Positions 28,828-39,559 of a DNA stretch of 47,067 nt are shown here, in pieces. Below the pieces are notes generated by a model that saw only the letters and a list, made by a program, of their open reading frames with translations, did no database searches and was not told the origin of the DNA. Origin of the DNA: Prorocentrum cordatum (lineage: Eukaryota; Sar; Dinophyceae; Prorocentrales; Prorocentraceae); the NCBI GenBank assembly GCA_963575745.1, contig CAUYUJ010000942.1, forward strand, positions 60,302-107,368, given 5' to 3'. Made by a program: the position numbers and the translations under genes. Position 1 is the first letter of the stretch. Each line of letters begins with the position of its first letter.

Positions 28828-31140
28828 CAAAATGCGGCGACGGTCTAGGGTTCGCAGCATCGGAGAGCAGAAAGACTTCTATCAATCATGATCAATCAGC
28901 AACCCGCACCATCCCTCTATGCCCCCACGGATGCACGCCATGAGCCCCAGTCGACCTTAATCCTGCATTCTCCTCTCAGCTAGCCCTCTCAATCCCTTCC
29001 CTTTCCACACCCTTTTTGGCGGACCAATGGAATCACATTCCACGCGGCAGAGGAGCTGTTGCGGGCGCGGTGGACGAATTCCACTTGGCATGCAACGCGA
29101 AAAAAATTGTTCGTTGTCGACGCGGTGGACGTGTTCCACTCGGCGTGCAACCATGAAACATACAGAGGGCCGCAGGTCGAAATAGGATTCCGCATGATCC
29201 CACTTCAGCTGCCTACATACCCTTTGTTTCATTCCCAGGGGGGCGCCTCGAGAAAACAACTCACACACGTACAGCAGCAGCTCGTGTGTCCACCGGGGGG
29301 AGGAGGGGGGCGGGCCCCAGTGCTTGATCAACCCGGTTGAAGCAACCGCTTTCAGCAGCCAAGATCTGGTCTTTGGGGAGGAGGGAGCGGGGGCCCGCGC
29401 CGATCGGCGAAACAAGACATAAGAAACAGCTACGTACCTCTCAAGACGGCTCAATGGGCCCGATTTCGGCACACCCCTCACGCACTCTACGCCTATCCAA
29501 GGCCTAGACGACCCAGAGCGTCCAAGGCCCACCTCGAGCAAACCCAATGTCTCGGCATTCCCACAAATTATGGCAATGGAGCTTCGCTTCCGCGCGTTGA
29601 GCGGAAGTTCAAGCTCAAGCGCATACAGCTGGACTTCAAATAAGTTGGATCGAAAATGGAGCGACGCTCACAGCGAAGGAAGAACATCAAGCTCAAGCTA
29701 ATGTGAAGGGGAGCCCCAGGTTGCCGTTGGCCTGCAGAAGGTGGGTCTCCTTTCTGCGGTCCAGGCGGCGCCAGAGCACCGCTCCTCTCGGATCCTGCCC
29801 AATGCCTGCCCACGAACCCCCAGGCCTGTCCAAGGTCAGCCCGACGGCCTATCCAATGCCTGCCTCAGGCTTACCTGGCGGCCTTTCAAGAGCTGATACA
29901 TGGCCTACCCAGAACCCAGTGAAGGCCCGCACACGACCTAGCCAAGGCTCATCACAGATTTGTCACGTCCAAAATCTTTACAAATTTTACGTCTAGCGAA
30001 CCACATGCGAGCGCCATAACGAATGTGAACACCCAAATGCGCGCGATCACCGTGCCCGCGCTCGTCTTACAACCGCGACGAAAATCTTTACAACGATGGG
30101 CTGTCGTGAAGGGTTCTATGGTGCGCCCACCTTCGTCGTGCAACCACCGCGCAAAATTTGCCAACACTGGGCCACCCTGAAGGTTTGAACGGTACGCGCC
30201 AAAAAAAATCGACAACGAAATAATCGATCCGACGGTCTTCCCAGTACCGCGGCGACTGCCGGGACTGATCCGAGTATTCGCTTCCTTCGTGGCGGCCCTG
30301 AAAAAAAACACACCCACCTCAAAAAGCCAACGTCTCGCGTGAGATATCCCCGAATGCTGACCGCAAGTGGGCAAATGTCCCACCCCGTGGTCGCTCCCCT
30401 TTGTGGCGCCTAGCAACGTTTGTTGCGACATCGCGAACACCACGCGGCCCTGAAAAAGACGCGCCTACATCCGTGAAACAAGCGAACCGCTGGAGACATC
30501 CCCACAATCTGGGCACGAACCGGTAAGTGTCCTAATTATCCCCTGGCGGCACCCCCTTGTGTTGCCCAAGTGCGAGGCCTGTCACATCGCGATAATTCTG
30601 ATCGTGATATGGAAAAGGAGGGAGGAGGAGGAGGAGGGAGTGAGTAGACGGTGGCGCGACACGGATAACAAGAATTCACGACGCAAAACACGGAAATAAA
30701 CGCCGCAACATATTCCACGAGACGTGCAACTGCCTGCACAATGATCCGTTATCACCGTCGCACCCTTGATCCGCACGCGTTCGACGGAAACTGGCGGCAA
30801 TCAAACTGGCCCAATCTGCCAGGGCATCGCTCGTGGGGGGAGGGCCTCCTCGCCTCGGGCTGCTCTCCCGCAGCCGCGCCCCGCCGTCGACGGCGAGCGC
30901 GCGCCTTGTGGGTGCCCTGACCGTCCCGGGCGGCCGCCGCAGGCCCGAACGTGCGTTTGATTCGCCCATGTCGTCCAGCCCGCCCATCTGAACCAAGAAA
31001 GCCGGTTTCTGCTGAGACATCCTCACGATTCGCTCTTAAACTTAAGCTGGCCACGGCGTGCAGGTGACGCTGGCGGTGTGCTGCCTGGGCCGAGGCGAGA
31101 GCGCCGTTTGGACGGACTTTCGGCCATTGTACGGTTCGGC
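28828..31140. other. Mostly unique DNA without a recognised gene
   Basis: About 2.3 kb. A diverged tandem (GGTGGACGAATTCCAC / GGTGGACGTGTTCCAC) lies at 29065-29150. Loose GGCCTNNCCAATGCCTGCC-type repeats lie at 29800-29950. Isolated GAGACATCC words occur near 30495 and 31012. Open frames on the minus strand (for example 28957-29547) show no domain and no strong composition bias, so I do not call them genes. Confidence 0.5.
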
Positions 31141-31149
31141 CCGCATAGT

Positions 31150-31425
31150 ACGCTATGTTATCAATGCGAGGCCAAGCTATGCGGTGTGATGCGATGCGAT
31201 ACTATGCTGTGCGATGCGATGCTATGCTATGCTATGCTACGCCATACTGTGCCATGCGATGATATTCTAGTATATGCGACGCGATGCGATGCGATGCTAT
31301 GACATGCTATGCGATGATATGCTATGCTATGTTATGCTACGCGATGCTCGTCTATGCTGTGTTGTGCGATGCTATGCGGTGCTATGTTATGCTCTGCTGT
31401 GCGATGCAATGCTATGTTGTAGCTC
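31150..31425. repeat. (GCTAT/GCGAT)n pentanucleotide repeat
   Basis: ATGCT, ATGCG and ATGCGATGCTATG units fill about 275 bp with few interruptions. They encode only Met/Cys/Tyr/Ala/Asp runs. Confidence 0.9.
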
Positions 31426-31619
31426 CAGTTGGTTCCCCTTCCTCACCCCCACCACCACACGCACAACCTCGTTATCACCCGACGGGTGGTCGTACATGTA
31501 GGTATACACTGGCAGGATCTCGCGGCCAGAGATACAACCGCCTCGCGCACACTTGCCTGGAGCGGGGAGGGATGGGGAGGAATCTGGGAGGAGCGGGGAG
31601 GGGTGCAGAGTGAGGTGTC

Positions 31620-32570
31620 TTGTGGGCCTCTTGGACTGTCTCAGAGCGCTCTGGGATCCACAGGCGCCTACGGAGGTCGTCTTGGAGGGCTCTGTGGGAC
31701 GTTTTGGGGCGATCCTGGGAGCTTCTTGGACCGTCTTGGAGGCCTTGTTGGGATGTCTTGCGGCGCTCTTGGGGTTCTCTGAGGCCGTCGTGGACGCTAT
31801 TCATACAAAGCGCATATGCCCAAAATAGACGCTTCCCAAAGGAATTAGGGCGATGTGTGTTCCTTGCGGCCCTCATAAGTGTCCTCTTGAAGCCCTCTTC
31901 AAGCGCTTGGGGGGCCTCTCGGGCCGTCTTGAAGCCATCAAGGGCGTCTTGACGAACTCTTGGACCGTCTCGGAAGCCTCCTGGACCGTCTGGGGAGCGC
32001 CTTCGGGCCCTCCGAAAGCCCCCCGAAGGACCCCGAGGGACACAGTGGGCACCGCGGGGGGAGGGGGGAGTTTGGGAAAAGTGGGCAGCCTCGGGCCCCA
32101 GGGGTCTGGTCGCGGGGTCCGCATGGTGATGGGCAACTATGATGAGCGCTTGCGCGCTGCAGTCAGATCCACCTTGAGCCAAAATGGCTACGGATGCTCG
32201 TGGGGCGTCTTTGGGGGCTCCTGTGGGGCCTCGTGGAGCCTCTAGGAGGCCTCTAGGGGGCCTCTTGGGCTCTCTTGGGGCCTCTTGGGGCCTCCTGGAG
32301 GCCTACTGGGGCGGAAGGCTCGAATTGTCGGTTCGTGTTCCCCCTCTTGAGCCCCTCTTGGGGCCCTCTTGAGGCGATCTTGGGCGCCTCTAGGGCCGCC
32401 TTGGGGCACTTTTTGGGCCATCTTGGGGGCTCTCTCTATTGCGCCGTCGCGGCGCCCTCTTTGGGTGCCTCTTGGGCCGTCTTGAGCTGGTTTCTGGGGC
32501 CTCATGGGCTGTCTTGAACCGTTGGAAGCACGAAACAGCGAGAACACGAACAACCTTCAACAACCATTGA
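31620..32570. repeat. CTCTTGGGGC-type minisatellite, block 1
   Basis: Degenerate 10-11 bp units such as GGGCCTCTTGG, GGCCGTCTTGG and CTCTTGGGGC, read in one frame as Leu-Gly-Ala-Ser-Trp-like repeats. It is interrupted by unique sequence at about 31800-31880 and 32040-32200, where the spliced-leader sequence lies. A second block is at 36720-38045. Confidence 0.8.
32130..32194 (-). ncRNA. Candidate spliced-leader (SL) RNA gene
   Basis: On the minus strand, 32194 down to 32173 is the dinoflagellate 22-nt SL exon: it begins TCCGTAGCC, contains the Sm-like ATTTTGG and ends GGCTCAAG, with no mismatch to the known consensus. The exon is followed at once by GT, as a splice donor should be. Twelve bases after the donor GT, AGCGC-GCAA-GCGCT (32158-32145) forms a 5-bp stem with a GNRA tetraloop. 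In dinoflagellates the SL is trans-spliced to nuclear mRNAs and the Sm site lies in the exon, so no intronic Sm site is expected. A retroposed mRNA with a relic leader is the alternative, but the GT and the stem-loop argue for an SL RNA gene. The 3' end is a guess. Confidence 0.65.
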
Positions 32571-32794
32571 GGAAACCTACTTGCTTCGCCTCCTGAGTGC
32601 CTCGTGGGGGCACTTTTGATGGCATCTTGGCCATCTTGAAGCTCTCTTGGGCTGTCTCGGACCACCGTGGGGCAGGGCACCTCCGAGGTCAGAGTTTCGA
32701 GGATGTCTCAGGCGAAAGTGGTCTGACCAACTCAGGTCAGGACGTCTCGGAACCCAGAGCTTTGAGGATGTCTCAGGCGAACCGGGCCTCCTCC

Positions 32795-33060
32795 TGCGCT
32801 TCCTCCTCTTCATCCTCCTCCTCCTCCTCCTCCTGCTCTTCCTCCTCCTGCTCCTCCTCCTCCTCCTCCTCCTCTTCTGCCTGGATGCTGCGCCGGTTGC
32901 GAACGCCTGCTCCTCCACGAAATTAGTCCTCATCCGCCTCCCCTTGCCCATGTCCCTCCCCGCCTCCTCGCTCTTTCTCCCCCTCCTCCTCCTCCTCCTC
33001 CTCCTCCTCCTCCTCCTCCTCCTCGTCGTCCTACTCCCCCCCTGTCCTGTCTTCATCCTC
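32795..33060. repeat. (TCC)n microsatellite blocks
   Basis: Two TCC tracts at about 32795-32880 and 32980-33060 are separated by about 100 bp of unique sequence. A GGGCC-type short repeat follows to 33120. Confidence 0.9.
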
Positions 33061-33420
33061 CCACTCCTCCTCCCTCCTCCTCCGCTGGCCGAGCCGGGCC
33101 GGGCCGGGCCGAGCCAAGCCGGCGGAGGAATAGTCTGATTATGGAAGGGAGGGGGAAGAGAACGAACAGGAGGATTTTTGTTGACATCAACCGTGACAAC
33201 AAGAGCGACGCCCAGAGGTCGTCGCCCCTGCTATCTGGCCTGTAGCAGGCCAGCGAGCAGTGAAACGAAGATAGGAGGGCAGGCGCGAAAGCCACGGGGC
33301 GATTTCCCACAGGAGGGGAGGATCCCCTGTGGCTCACCGCCTGCCCCCCTAAGCCCACGACCAGAGAAGAATGAGGTCAGGGCGAGACGCACCACACGCG
33401 GAGGACGCATGCTGCATCTC

Positions 33421-33792
33421 CTAGTCTGAGTCGTCAGACTGTAATGCATCGGCGGCGACGAGCGAGGCCCCGTCCTCTTCAAGGACGGAGGCAGCTCGGT
33501 CTCGGCCGAACGCTCCAGCCGACGAGGCTGGCTCAGGCACCTGCTGCACGGCCTGCTGGGAGGGACTCTCACCAGGCAAGCAAAACAATGAACAGGCTGC
33601 TTCCTCTTCCGCATCGCGCGGTCCAAGAGGGAGAGATGTTGGGGCAGCAGCTTCGACGGTACACGACGACTCGGACGAAGGGTCGACGACTCGATCATGC
33701 TGCTGCCCCTGTGGTTGTGCTGACGGTGGAGGATCGACCTCCAGCTCCACGCCAGCTGGGACTGATATCCCCCAGGAGGAGGAGGAGGACAT
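33421..33792 (-). CDS. Hypothetical acidic ORF downstream of the Helitron-like fragment
   Basis: 123 codons ending at a stop at 33421-33423, rich in Ser, Glu, Ala and Pro, ending LQSDDSD. I recognise nothing in it. It lies on the same strand just after the Helitron-like coding sequence and could be a continuation or exon of it, or chance. Confidence 0.2.
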   Translation of the reverse strand: MSSSSSWGISVPAGVELEVDPPPSAQPQGQQHDRVVDPSSESSCTVEAAAPTSLPLGPRDAEEEAACSLFCLPGESPSQQAVQQVPEPASSAGAFGRDRAASVLEEDGASLVAADALQSDDSD

Positions 33793-33861
33793 GGATGAGG
33801 TGTGTTTTCGAACGGCCGAAACGGTCCTCCCGGTCCCCTCTACCTCCTACTCCTTCTGGCT

Positions 33862-35030
33862 CTACCCTCGGCTCGGATTGCGCTGGACGCCTGCCCGACG
33901 TTCACTCCTCCTCCTTCTCCTCCTCCTCATCCTCCCTCCTCCTTCCCGGGTGCCCGGGGGATGCCCGGATGCCCCGGTGCCGGGGTGCCTGCAGTGCCGG
34001 GTGCCCGGGTGCCCCGGTGCCCGGGTGCCCGACAGGGGGTCTTCCGTGCGGGTCTTCCGTGCGGCGACAGTGCTCTCGCTGTTGAAGGATGCGAATCCAA
34101 GGGCGCAGTTGTACGACCGAATGTGCTGCATGAAGTGGTCGTGGGAAGGACCCGGACGAAGGAGCTGAGCCATTTCGGCCGGAGCGGGAGGCAGTAGGGG
34201 GATGCCAGCCAGGGCTCCGTACCTGCAGCACGCGCCGAAGTCCTTTCTGCGTGCTGCCGGGCACCGCGCGCGTTCGGCGAAGAAGTGCAGAGCCCCGCAC
34301 GTTGCGCAGGCTCCTTGAAAGTGGCCGGTCGGAGAGAGCGACGCTTTCGGAACGCGTTTGCTGCACCATTCGTCTGTCGACCACCAGCCGGCGCGGTGGC
34401 CGGTGCGTACGCCAAGAGAAGTCCCAGGCACGGGTTCTGCGAACCAGTTCCGATGCGCTGCGCAGGCGGGCGGACAGCTGGACGAGTTCGGAAGTGCTAC
34501 GCGGGTGGACTTGAGGCGACACCACGGCACGGAACATTTCGGCGAGTCACGTGCTCGGAGGTACATGCGGACGGCTGCCCCCACCTGCTTGCGGAGTGCT
34601 TGCAACGGATCGTTACGTGGACGGGCGTGTGGGACACCAGAAGACCCCGACGTCGGAGGATGATGGGGCCCGGCGGCGGCGGTGGCTACCGCGGCATGTC
34701 GGACGTGGTCGGGGCAGTATCCGGTGGCGTACATTGCTTTCGTCAACTTTCTGTCGCACAGCGGGAAGGAACATGTGGGTTTAAAGCAACGTTCGCACAT
34801 GCCGTTGGTGTGCGGCACTGCGCGTCGCACGCCATGGCGGGCGGGGGCGCGGCAGCCGGCCTTTCCAGGCCCCTGGCAAGGGGGCCCCGCGAGGCAACAG
34901 TGCCTACATTTCACCACGGTGCCGAGAGGGCCCACGAGAAAAGCGCACCCAATGGCACGATTGCTACATGGCTTCCCTTTCCGAATGCACGCGATGCAGA
35001 GGCCGTCGGACGACTTCCGTTGAGCTACAC
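33862..35030 (-). pseudogene. Helitron-like transposase, N-terminal fragment
   Basis: Read from the right. Cys modules (GLCIACIRKGKPCSNRAIGC near 34990; CERCFKPTCSFPLCDR; CSVPWCRLK) lead into the segment that precedes the Rep domain in Helitron proteins. That segment has FQGACATCGALHFFAER (34320-34268), then FGACCRYGALAGIPLLPP, then HDHFMQHIRSYNCALGFASF (34145-34075). The pattern CxxCxA..E, CC..G...LP, F...IR.YN.A..F.S is characteristic of Helitron N-termini. After it the frame runs into a GTGCCCGGG minisatellite and an Arg run, and no Rep HUH motif or helicase is found. The gene is therefore truncated. The open frame starts after a TAG near 35075 without an ATG, so upstream sequence must be frame-shifted or spliced. 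Confidence 0.65.
33945..34032. repeat. GTGCCCGGG-type minisatellite
   Basis: About 8 degenerate units (GGTGCCCGG, GGTGCCCCG, GGATGCCCG) sit at the point where the Helitron-like protein loses its sense. Confidence 0.75.
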
Positions 35031-35047
35031 CGTTGCGCCCAGACGAA

Positions 35048-36238
35048 CTACAAGGGCGTTCGGCTTGCTAGGGATGGTAGTGGTTGTGGTGTGGACAGCC
35101 CGCACGTTCGACACAGGCCTGCTGAACCAGGGGTGGAACGGCCGTCGCACCTACGCGTCGAGCGTGGGAAACAGGACGAAGTACACAACACAAAGTGTCC
35201 TCTGGCGACTCGACTACGTTCGTGCACGGGGGCGTGCGGCAGAAGTGGAGCAGGGCGGGCGGTTGGCAGACGAGGCAATGCTGTCCGCCTTGTCGAGGGA
35301 CGCGGAAGTGGCAGGTGGCCGTAGCGCAAGGAAAGACCCCGACGATGCACATGGGGCATTGCGCGCCCGTTCGAGATGTGTTTTCTTGCACCGCTGGCGC
35401 CCCGCACTTCGGAGCGCTACATCGCGAGGGCGTAGATGCAAGCGCCGTCGAAGACTGCGCTGGAGCGGCTAGCGAAGGGCTGGCGGCTGGGCTGGCTCCG
35501 CCACAGTGAGCGCACAGATCTGGAGTTCCGGGCGCTCCTCGGCGCGAGAAGCACACTGTGCACGGTCGACGTCCGGCTTGGCATGGGACGCAAGTACTGT
35601 GGGCTGCATCGCTCCGTTCCTCCTGGCAGCCAATCGATGCGCAGGCGGATTGGCGAATTGCCGAATTGATGGTTCACGCATTGCGGAAGCCGGCCTGATG
35701 CATTTTTGACTTTTTGCCGGACGTGGGCAGGACACCCCAGCACCGCGAAGCGACAGGGCAGGGAGCCTTCAGAGCACGGAAAGCACGGGCCAGATGATTT
35801 GTTGGTTGCCAGAAGGCGGCAGCCGACGCGGGCGTTCCTACACAAGTTCCACTCACGCGTGGTATTGTGGCATGGGTCGGAATAGTGCGTTGTGCAGAAA
35901 GTAGGCGTGACATGTGTTTCTGGCCGTCGGAAGGGTGGAGCTACAGGAGCCTCGCACTGGGGGTGGGCACACCGTGCATCTGCCGAAAAGCACCGCTTGC
36001 AAAATCTTTGACGTTCTCGTTTGTTGGTGCCTTCGACTGGGATCTGAGCTTGAAGTCCACTGCAAAATTGATAGTTCTGACACGTGCGTCGCGGCCTCTC
36101 AGTAACAGCTGAAGCCACGACCACGAATACGGAGGTGCAGGGAGCGGCGGCTCGACCCGCGATATGGATGGCAGCCTGCAATGCCGTAGAAGTAAGCAGG
36201 ATAATACTGACTGGTGACTGCGGAGGCAGCAGCATCAT
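35048..36238 (-). pseudogene. Cys-rich upstream part of the Helitron-like gene (several frames)
   Basis: Three overlapping minus-strand frames carry tandem Cys modules of the form CxxC..C....C..............C..H. Examples are FCKRCFSADARCAHPQC..FCTTHYSDPC and GPCFPCSEGSLPCRFAVLGC..QCVNH (right end). The next are CSAPKCGAPAV..QCPMCIVGVFPC and HCLVCQPPALLHFCRTPPC, then FVLCTSSCF and GLCRTCGL. The coding frame changes near 35560 and near 35190. The same module occurs at the start of the Helitron-like fragment to the left, so these pieces probably formed one zinc-finger array. Frame changes may be indels or introns; I cannot place splice sites. No known host zinc-finger family was recognised. Confidence 0.5.
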
Positions 36239-36720
36239 GTCTTCAGCCGATATGGGGTACGGGGTCGGTGGAGCAGGACGCGGAAGTGCAACTCGGAGAC
36301 CTTGTTGGAAGCTCCGGGAACAGCCTCGGCGCTGACCTGGGCCCCGTCATGGCTCCATGGATGGGCCAATGGTTGTGCACGGAAACGGAAAGAGCGCTGA
36401 AGGAACTTGCCCGAGACGGCTCATGGCACCCTTCGCTCTTGGGAGCGTAAATGTTAAGGGCTGGTTACGTCACTGCTCCCCGTCCTCCTCTCCTCCTCGT
36501 CCTCCTCCTCCTCCTCCTCCTCATCATCATCATCAGCCTCCTCCATGTCCTCCCCGCTCTCTTCAATCTGCCGCTCCTTCTCTTCCTACACCTCGTTCTC
36601 GTCCTTCCTCACCTCTAGTCACTCCCCAGTCCTCCTCATCCTTCGCTCCCCTTCCATCCTTGTCATCAGCATCCCTCGCCACCATTACTTACGCCTCCTC
36701 ATCATCATAATGTATGGTGT
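36239..36720. repeat. Unique linker and (TCC)/(TCA) microsatellite
   Basis: 36239-36470 shows no gene. From 36475 to 36540, and loosely to 36710, TCC and TCA trinucleotides dominate. Confidence 0.7.
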
Positions 36721-38045
36721 GGCTCTCGCGTGGCCATCATTGGGCTGTCTTGGGGCCTCGCATGACCCTCTCGGGGTCAGTTTTTGGAGGCATACTGGAA
36801 GTCTCTGGGGCGTATTGGGAGGAGTTGTTGGGCCTCTTGGGAGCCTCCGGGGAGCCTTTTGGGGGGCGCTTGGGTGGCCTCGGGGGGCTTCTTGCGGCCT
36901 CGTGGGGCCCTCTTGGGGTCCGCTGGGCTCGCTTAGGCAATCTTGAGGCCATGTCGGGGCTCTCCTGGGGCCGTCTTGGGCGACTCCTGCGCCGTCCTGG
37001 GGCGCTCTTGGGCCGTCTTGGGACGCCTTTGGGGGCGTCTTGGGCCGTCTTGGCCCCGGCTTAAGTGCCTCTTGGGCCGTCCTGGGGCTCTCTTGGGGGC
37101 CTCTTGGGCCGTCTTGGAGCGTCGGAAAGCAAAAAAAGCAAGAACGCGAAAAACATCGAAAGAACCAATGACAAATCAGCGTTTGTGGCCTCTTGGGGTT
37201 CTCTTGGGAGGCCTCTTGGAAGCCGCTTGGGGCGTGTTGGTTGCCTGTGGGCTCGTCTGGAGGCCATGCTGGCGCGTGTTGGAGGCTCGCTGGCCTTTTA
37301 GGTAGTCGTCAGGCCATGTCGGGGCCCTCCTGGGGCTGTCTTGAGCGGCTCCGGGGTTGCCTTGGGGCTCACTTGGGCCAAATTGGGACGCCTTTGGGGG
37401 CCTCTTGGGCTGTCTTGGGGCCGGCTCAGGGGCCTCTGGGGCCGTCCTGGGGCTGTCTTGGGTGCCTCTTGGGCCGTCTGGCAGCGTCGGAAAACAGAAA
37501 AACCGAGAAGGCAAACAAAAATCGAAAAAAAACAATGCAAAATCAACGTTTGCGGCCTCTTGGGGCTCCTTGGGAGGCCTCTTGGAGGCCGCTTGGGGCG
37601 TGTTGGTGGCTTCTGGCCTCGTTTGGAGGCCATGCTGGCGCGTGTTGGAGGTCCGCTGGGCTCGCTTAGGCAGTCTTCAGGCCATGGCGGAGCCCTCCTG
37701 GGGCTGTCTTGGGCGGCTCCTGGGCCGTCCTGGGGGCCTTTTGGGCCGTCTCGGGACGCCTTTGGGGGCTTCTTGGGCCGTCTTGGGGCCGGCTTAGGGG
37801 CCTCTTGGGCCGTCCTGGGGCTCTCTTGGGGGCCTCTTGGGCCGTCTTGGAGCGTCGGAAAGCAGGAAAAGCGAGAAGAGAAAAAACATTGGAAACACCA
37901 ATTTTTTGTTTTTTAACAACGTTTTTTGCCTCTTGGGGCTCTCTTGGGAGGCGTCTTGGAGGCCGCTTGGGGCGTGTTGGTGGCCGCTGGGCTCGTCTGG
38001 AAGCCATGCTGGCGCGTGTTGGAGCGCTCGCGGGCTGTCTTGGCT
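36721..38045. repeat. CTCTTGGGGC-type minisatellite block 2, with about 366-bp higher-order units
   Basis: The short unit is that of 31620-32570. A higher-order repeat is visible: GGCCATG followed by the same succession of variants starts at about 36949, 37314 and 37682 (365 and 368 bp apart). Each unit holds an AT-richer island (GAAAGCAAAAAAAGC / GGAAAACAGAAAAACC / GGAAAGCAGGAAAAGC). Long Gly/Leu/Trp-rich frames are artefacts. Confidence 0.85.
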
Positions 38046-38109
38046 GGGCTGGAGCCCGCCCTGGCGGTCTCTGGAACCGAACGGGAACCCTTCCGAGCGG
38101 CCCCGGGGG

Positions 38110-38318
38110 CCCTGCACCCCCATGCGCCCCCGAGGTCCTTGGGCTCGGCCGGGGGACCTCGTCCCCCGGGACCCTGCACCCCCATGCGCCCCCGAGGTCC
38201 TTGGGCTCGGCCGGGGGACCTCGTCCCCCGGGACCCTGCACCCCCATGCGCCCCCGAGGTCCTTGGGCTCGGCCGGGGGACCTCGTCCCCCGGAATATAT
38301 ATATATATATATATATAT
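38110..38318. repeat. 62-bp tandem repeat, three copies, then (AT)n
   Basis: CCCTGCACCCCC starts units at 38110, 38172 and 38234, exactly 62 bp apart and identical by eye. The third ends at 38292 and is followed by a 26-bp AT tract that abuts module A without its usual head. Confidence 0.93.
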
Positions 38319-39160
38319 GTAAGACATGGCAACGTTTCAACGACACCTGATTGGGCGACGGGCGAATGCAATGCTTAGTGTATCGATCTTGATGTACCGT
38401 GCCGAGGGCTTTGCTGTGCTGCGCCGTGCTGAACTGCGATATGCCATGCCACGATTGTGCTCTATAGCCTCGTGGATCGAGTCCTCCTTTGCATCCGAGT
38501 CCTGACCGAACTGATCTGGATCGTGAGCTCGAGCTGCCTAAGCACATAACTAGTAGCTGCCCCAGAGCTGATTGACAGGGGAACCTGCCAGGAGAACGCG
38601 CCGCAGAACGTCCCAAGGGACGCGCCAGGCGACGTGCCAGGGGACGTGCCATGGGGACGCACCGCGGGACGTGCCAAGAGGACGCGCTACGGAACGTGCC
38701 AATGGACGTGCCACGGGACGTGCCAAGGGACGCGCCGCGCGACGTGCCAGGGGGACTCGCCACAAGACGCGCCACGGAACGTGCCAAAGAACGTGCCAGG
38801 TTGCAATGCAGAGTGAGTGTATCGATCTTGATGTACCGTGCCGAGGGCTTTGCTGTGCTGCGCCGTGCTGAACTGCGATGTGCCATGCCGCGATTGTGCT
38901 CTATAGCCTCGTGGATCGAGTCCTCCTTTGCATCCGAGTCCTGACCGAACTGATCTGGATCGTAAGCTCGAGCTGCCTGAGCACATAGTCCACGAAGTAG
39001 CTGCCCCAGAGCTAATTGACAAGGAAACATGCCAGGAAGACGCGCCGCGGAACGTTCCAAGGGACGCGCCAGGCGACACCGTGCCAGGGGACGTGCCACA
39101 GGGACGCACCGCGGGACGTGCCAAGGGGACGCGCTACAGAACGTGCTGGGGATAAGCGTC
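38319..39160. repeat. Module A array 4
   Basis: Two units with starts near 38377 and 38817. It is very similar to the 23767-25160 array, including the extra GTCCACGAAG near 38988 and the passage into the 62-bp tandem, so the two regions are a segmental duplication. Confidence 0.85.
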
Positions 39161-39559
39161 GTGCTGGTGGCCTGGACACGTAAAAACACGGTGCCAGCTC
39201 GGGACAACCATGAGAGATACCTCCTGGGTGGCCTGGACACGTACAAACACGTGGTTCCAGCTCGGGACAATCATGTTAGAGATCTCCCTGGGTGGCCTGA
39301 GCATGAAAAAACACGTGGTTCCAGCTCGGGACAGCCATGTTAGATACCCCCCCTGCGTGACCTGGATACGCTGAATTCGCGCTCCCGCTCGAGACATCCT
39401 CGCAACGTCTTCCCTGGAGAGCCCCCCACAGCCCAACCCCCCTGTTCAGAGCAAGAAACCATCACTTTTCTGTATTGGGACATGTGTTCGGGTAGCGCTT
39501 TTCGGCCCCCCGTGCGTTTCCTCATAATTCGGCGTTGGGCCCGACGCCATGTTAGATAC
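39161..39559. repeat. 62-bp tandem (module M62), second copy, and linker
   Basis: GGTGGCCTGGACACGTA units to about 39370, then AATTCGCGCTCCCGCTC and the linker also found at 25381-25510. An extra 50 bp (around 39465-39510) is absent from the first copy. Confidence 0.85.

Noticed and set aside
28957-29547. 196-codon minus-strand frame
   Set aside because: No domain, no ATG context or composition support, and it overlaps a diverged tandem repeat.
30676-31054. Minus-strand frames of about 100-116 codons near 30.7-31.05 kb
   Set aside because: Two overlapping frames of similar length with no recognisable motif; no reason to prefer either.
38040-38062. GGCTGGAGCCCGCC as an antisense bulged-C hairpin
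   Set aside because: The inner palindrome is present but the outer arms do not pair, so it does not belong to the family.
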